Of a stretch of DNA of 6,217 bases, positions 4,877-6,217 are shown piece after piece. The stretch covers positions 1 through 6,217 of the forward strand of contig CAKUKJ010000153.1 in the NCBI GenBank assembly GCA_934662525.1. The letters are read 5' to 3'. Within the stretch, counting starts at the first letter, position 1, and each line of letters begins with the position of its first letter. This DNA comes from an uncultured Coriobacteriales bacterium (GTDB lineage: Bacteria > Actinomycetota > Coriobacteriia > Coriobacteriales > UMGS124). The notes beneath the pieces were generated by a model that was not told the DNA's origin, made no database searches, and saw nothing but the letters and a program-made list of their open reading frames with translations. The translations under genes were made by a program, and so were the position numbers.

Positions 4877-6217
4877 ATGGAACTCAACCGCAGGAAGTTC
4901 GTCGCAGGCGGGGCCGCCGCCCTGGCCCTGGGCGCCGTCGCCGGAGCAGGGATGGCCTTGGCAGACGAGGCAAAAGGCGAAGAGACGCCGGGCGATGACA
5001 TCACCGCCGACACGGAGGACACCGTCGACGTCGTGGTGGTCGGCGCCGGCGCATCCGGAGTCGCAGCCGCAGTTCAGGCGGCCCAGCTGGGCGCCAAGGT
5101 CGTGCTCCTTGAGAAGCAGGATATCGTAGGCGGCAACGGCGTGGGCACCGAAGGCCTGTTTGCCGTAGGTTCAGAGATGCAGGAGGGGGCCGGCATCTCC
5201 ATTGCCTTCAAAGACGTCGTCTCCAAGGAGCAGGAGTTCTTCAACTACCGCGTCAACGCGCTGCTGTGGAAGGACATGACGCGTGCCTCGGGCGACAACA
5301 TTGAATGGCTCAAGGGGAACGGCGTCGAGTTCGGCGAGGTCAACGACTACAACGGCCTGTGCGAGATCTCCTGCTTCCACTGGTTCAAGGACGGGGCGGG
5401 CAACAACTACATCGCCCCCATGGTGGCAAAGGCCGAGGAGCTGGGCACAACCGTCCTCACCGGCACCCCCGCCGTCAAGCTTGAGCAGGACGAGTCGGGC
5501 GCAGTCGTGGGGTGCTACGCCCAGGCCGCCGACGGCACCGTCACGCTCTACCGTTGCAGCGCCGTCATCCTCGCGACCGGTGGATATGTGGACGACATCG
5601 AGGCCATGAAGGCCCGCGGCTACGCCATGGAGCACTTCACCGTGGAAGGCCTGCCCGGCCATGATGGCGACGGCCTGCGCCTGGCAAAGTCCGTGGGCGG
5701 CGTGGACATCACCGACGAATGCTGCATCATGCAGAATCCCAACATCACGGGCGTGCCCTTCTTCAGCACGATGAGCAGCGCCATCACCGGCGGCGGCCCC
5801 GTCCTGTGGGTCAACGAGAACGGCGAGCGCTACGTCAACGAAAGCTGCGGCGCCGTGACTCCCGGCAACAACTCCAACGCCATCTTCAACCAGAAACAGT
5901 CGTGGATCGTCATGGACCAGGCAATCCTCGACACCAAGGCCGAGGCGACCGAGAACCTGCAAGCCGACGTAGACGCCGCCGTCGAGGAGTGCCCAGCCGA
6001 CAACATTTACAAGGCCGACACGCTCGAGGAGTTAGCAAGCCTTGCCGGCATCGACGCAGAGACCTTCTGCTCCGAGGTGGAGCGCTACAACGAGCTGTGC
6101 AAGGCCGGCGAGGACGACGACTTCAACAAGCCCGCCGAAAACATGGCCGCCATTGAGACGGCCCCCTTCTACATCTTCCGCAACGACTTCGACTTTTGGA
6201 CGTCCGTAGGTGCCATT
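4877..6217 (+). CDS. Tat-exported FAD-dependent reductase with divergent active site, N-terminal 447 residues
   Basis: The frame is open to the right edge. NRRKFVAG at 4-11 and the hydrophobic stretch to about residue 29 form a Tat signal. Residues 50-80 hold the FAD Rossmann fold (GAGASG at 56-61, Glu79), GGNGVGTEGL at 85-94 is the next FAD-contact loop, ATGGY is at 233-237, and the capping domain lies about 245-410. The fold is that of fumarate reductase flavoproteins and 3-ketosteroid dehydrogenases (FAD_binding_2). Aligned by eye to Shewanella Fcc3, the residues equivalent to His365, Arg381, Arg402 and His504 read Leu259, Thr304, Ala326 and about Trp441, so fumarate is an unlikely substrate. 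Ten cysteines are present after the signal, with no CxxCH haem motif. The gene diverges from the LysR gene at 4609, its probable regulator. Substrate unknown; an organic electron acceptor is inferred. Confidence 0.9.
   Translation, partial: MELNRRKFVAGGAAALALGAVAGAGMALADEAKGEETPGDDITADTEDTVDVVVVGAGASGVAAAVQAAQLGAKVVLLEKQDIVGGNGVGTEGLFAVGSEMQEGAGISIAFKDVVSKEQEFFNYRVNALLWKDMTRASGDNIEWLKGNGVEFGEVNDYNGLCEISCFHWFKDGAGNNYIAPMVAKAEELGTTVLTGTPAVKLEQDESGAVVGCYAQAADGTVTLYRCSAVILATGGYVDDIEAMKARGYAMEHFTVEGLPGHDGDGLRLAKSVGGVDITDECCIMQNPNITGVPFFSTMSSAITGGGPVLWVNENGERYVNESCGAVTPGNNSNAIFNQKQSWIVMDQAILDTKAEATENLQADVDAAVEECPADNIYKADTLEELASLAGIDAETFCSEVERYNELCKAGEDDDFNKPAENMAAIETAPFYIFRNDFDFWTSVGAI

Noticed and set aside
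5171..5962. A 263-residue minus-strand frame inside reductase 2
   Set aside because: It lies wholly antisense to a gene with unmistakable FAD-binding motifs and has the Val/Ala/His/Asp-rich make-up of a shadow frame.

Overview
The window looks like part of the chromosome of a GC-rich anaerobic actinobacterium of the Eggerthellaceae/Coriobacteriia type. This rests on GC-rich codons, two Tat-exported fumarate-reductase-like flavoproteins each facing a LysR-type regulator, and a typical gut-Coriobacteriia gene style. The assignment is an inference; there is no rRNA or other marker gene here.

Layout, left to right: (1) 1-615, minus strand: N-terminal part of a Tat-exported FAD-dependent reductase, cut by the window edge. 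(2) 616-822: divergent control region with three CTTATA half-sites in alternating orientation, placed like a LysR operator between two candidate promoters. (3) 823-2478, plus strand: one uninterrupted frame that joins a complete LysR-type regulator to a complete 5-formyltetrahydrofolate cyclo-ligase (MTHFS) domain. This is the most unusual gene of the window. An in-frame ATG with its own ribosome binding site lies at the domain junction. (4) 2523-3620, minus strand, converging on the fusion gene: an AAA/Cdc6-like ATPase with a C-terminal winged helix. (5) 3621-3712: spacer with a striking homopurine leader (minus strand) and a small hairpin. (6) 3713-4609, minus strand: an ordinary-length LysR regulator with an atypical DNA-binding domain. 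(7) 4610-4876: divergent control region that may also encode a 54-residue protein on the minus strand and carries a perfect 9-bp hairpin just ahead of the next gene. (8) 4877-6217, plus strand: a second Tat-exported FAD-dependent reductase, cut by the right edge, whose fumarate-reductase catalytic residues appear to be replaced.

The outer parts form two divergent regulator/reductase pairs: reductase 1 with the LysR-MTHFS fusion, and reductase 2 with the second LysR. The likely logic is that each regulator senses a small molecule and turns on export of a periplasmic-side reductase that uses an organic electron acceptor. The ATPase and its spacer sit between the pairs and are lower in GC (31/60 in 3001-3060 and 32/60 in 2701-2760, against 42/60 in 1381-1440), so this middle part may have a different history. 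No tRNA, rRNA, CRISPR array, insertion sequence or clear intrinsic terminator was seen.
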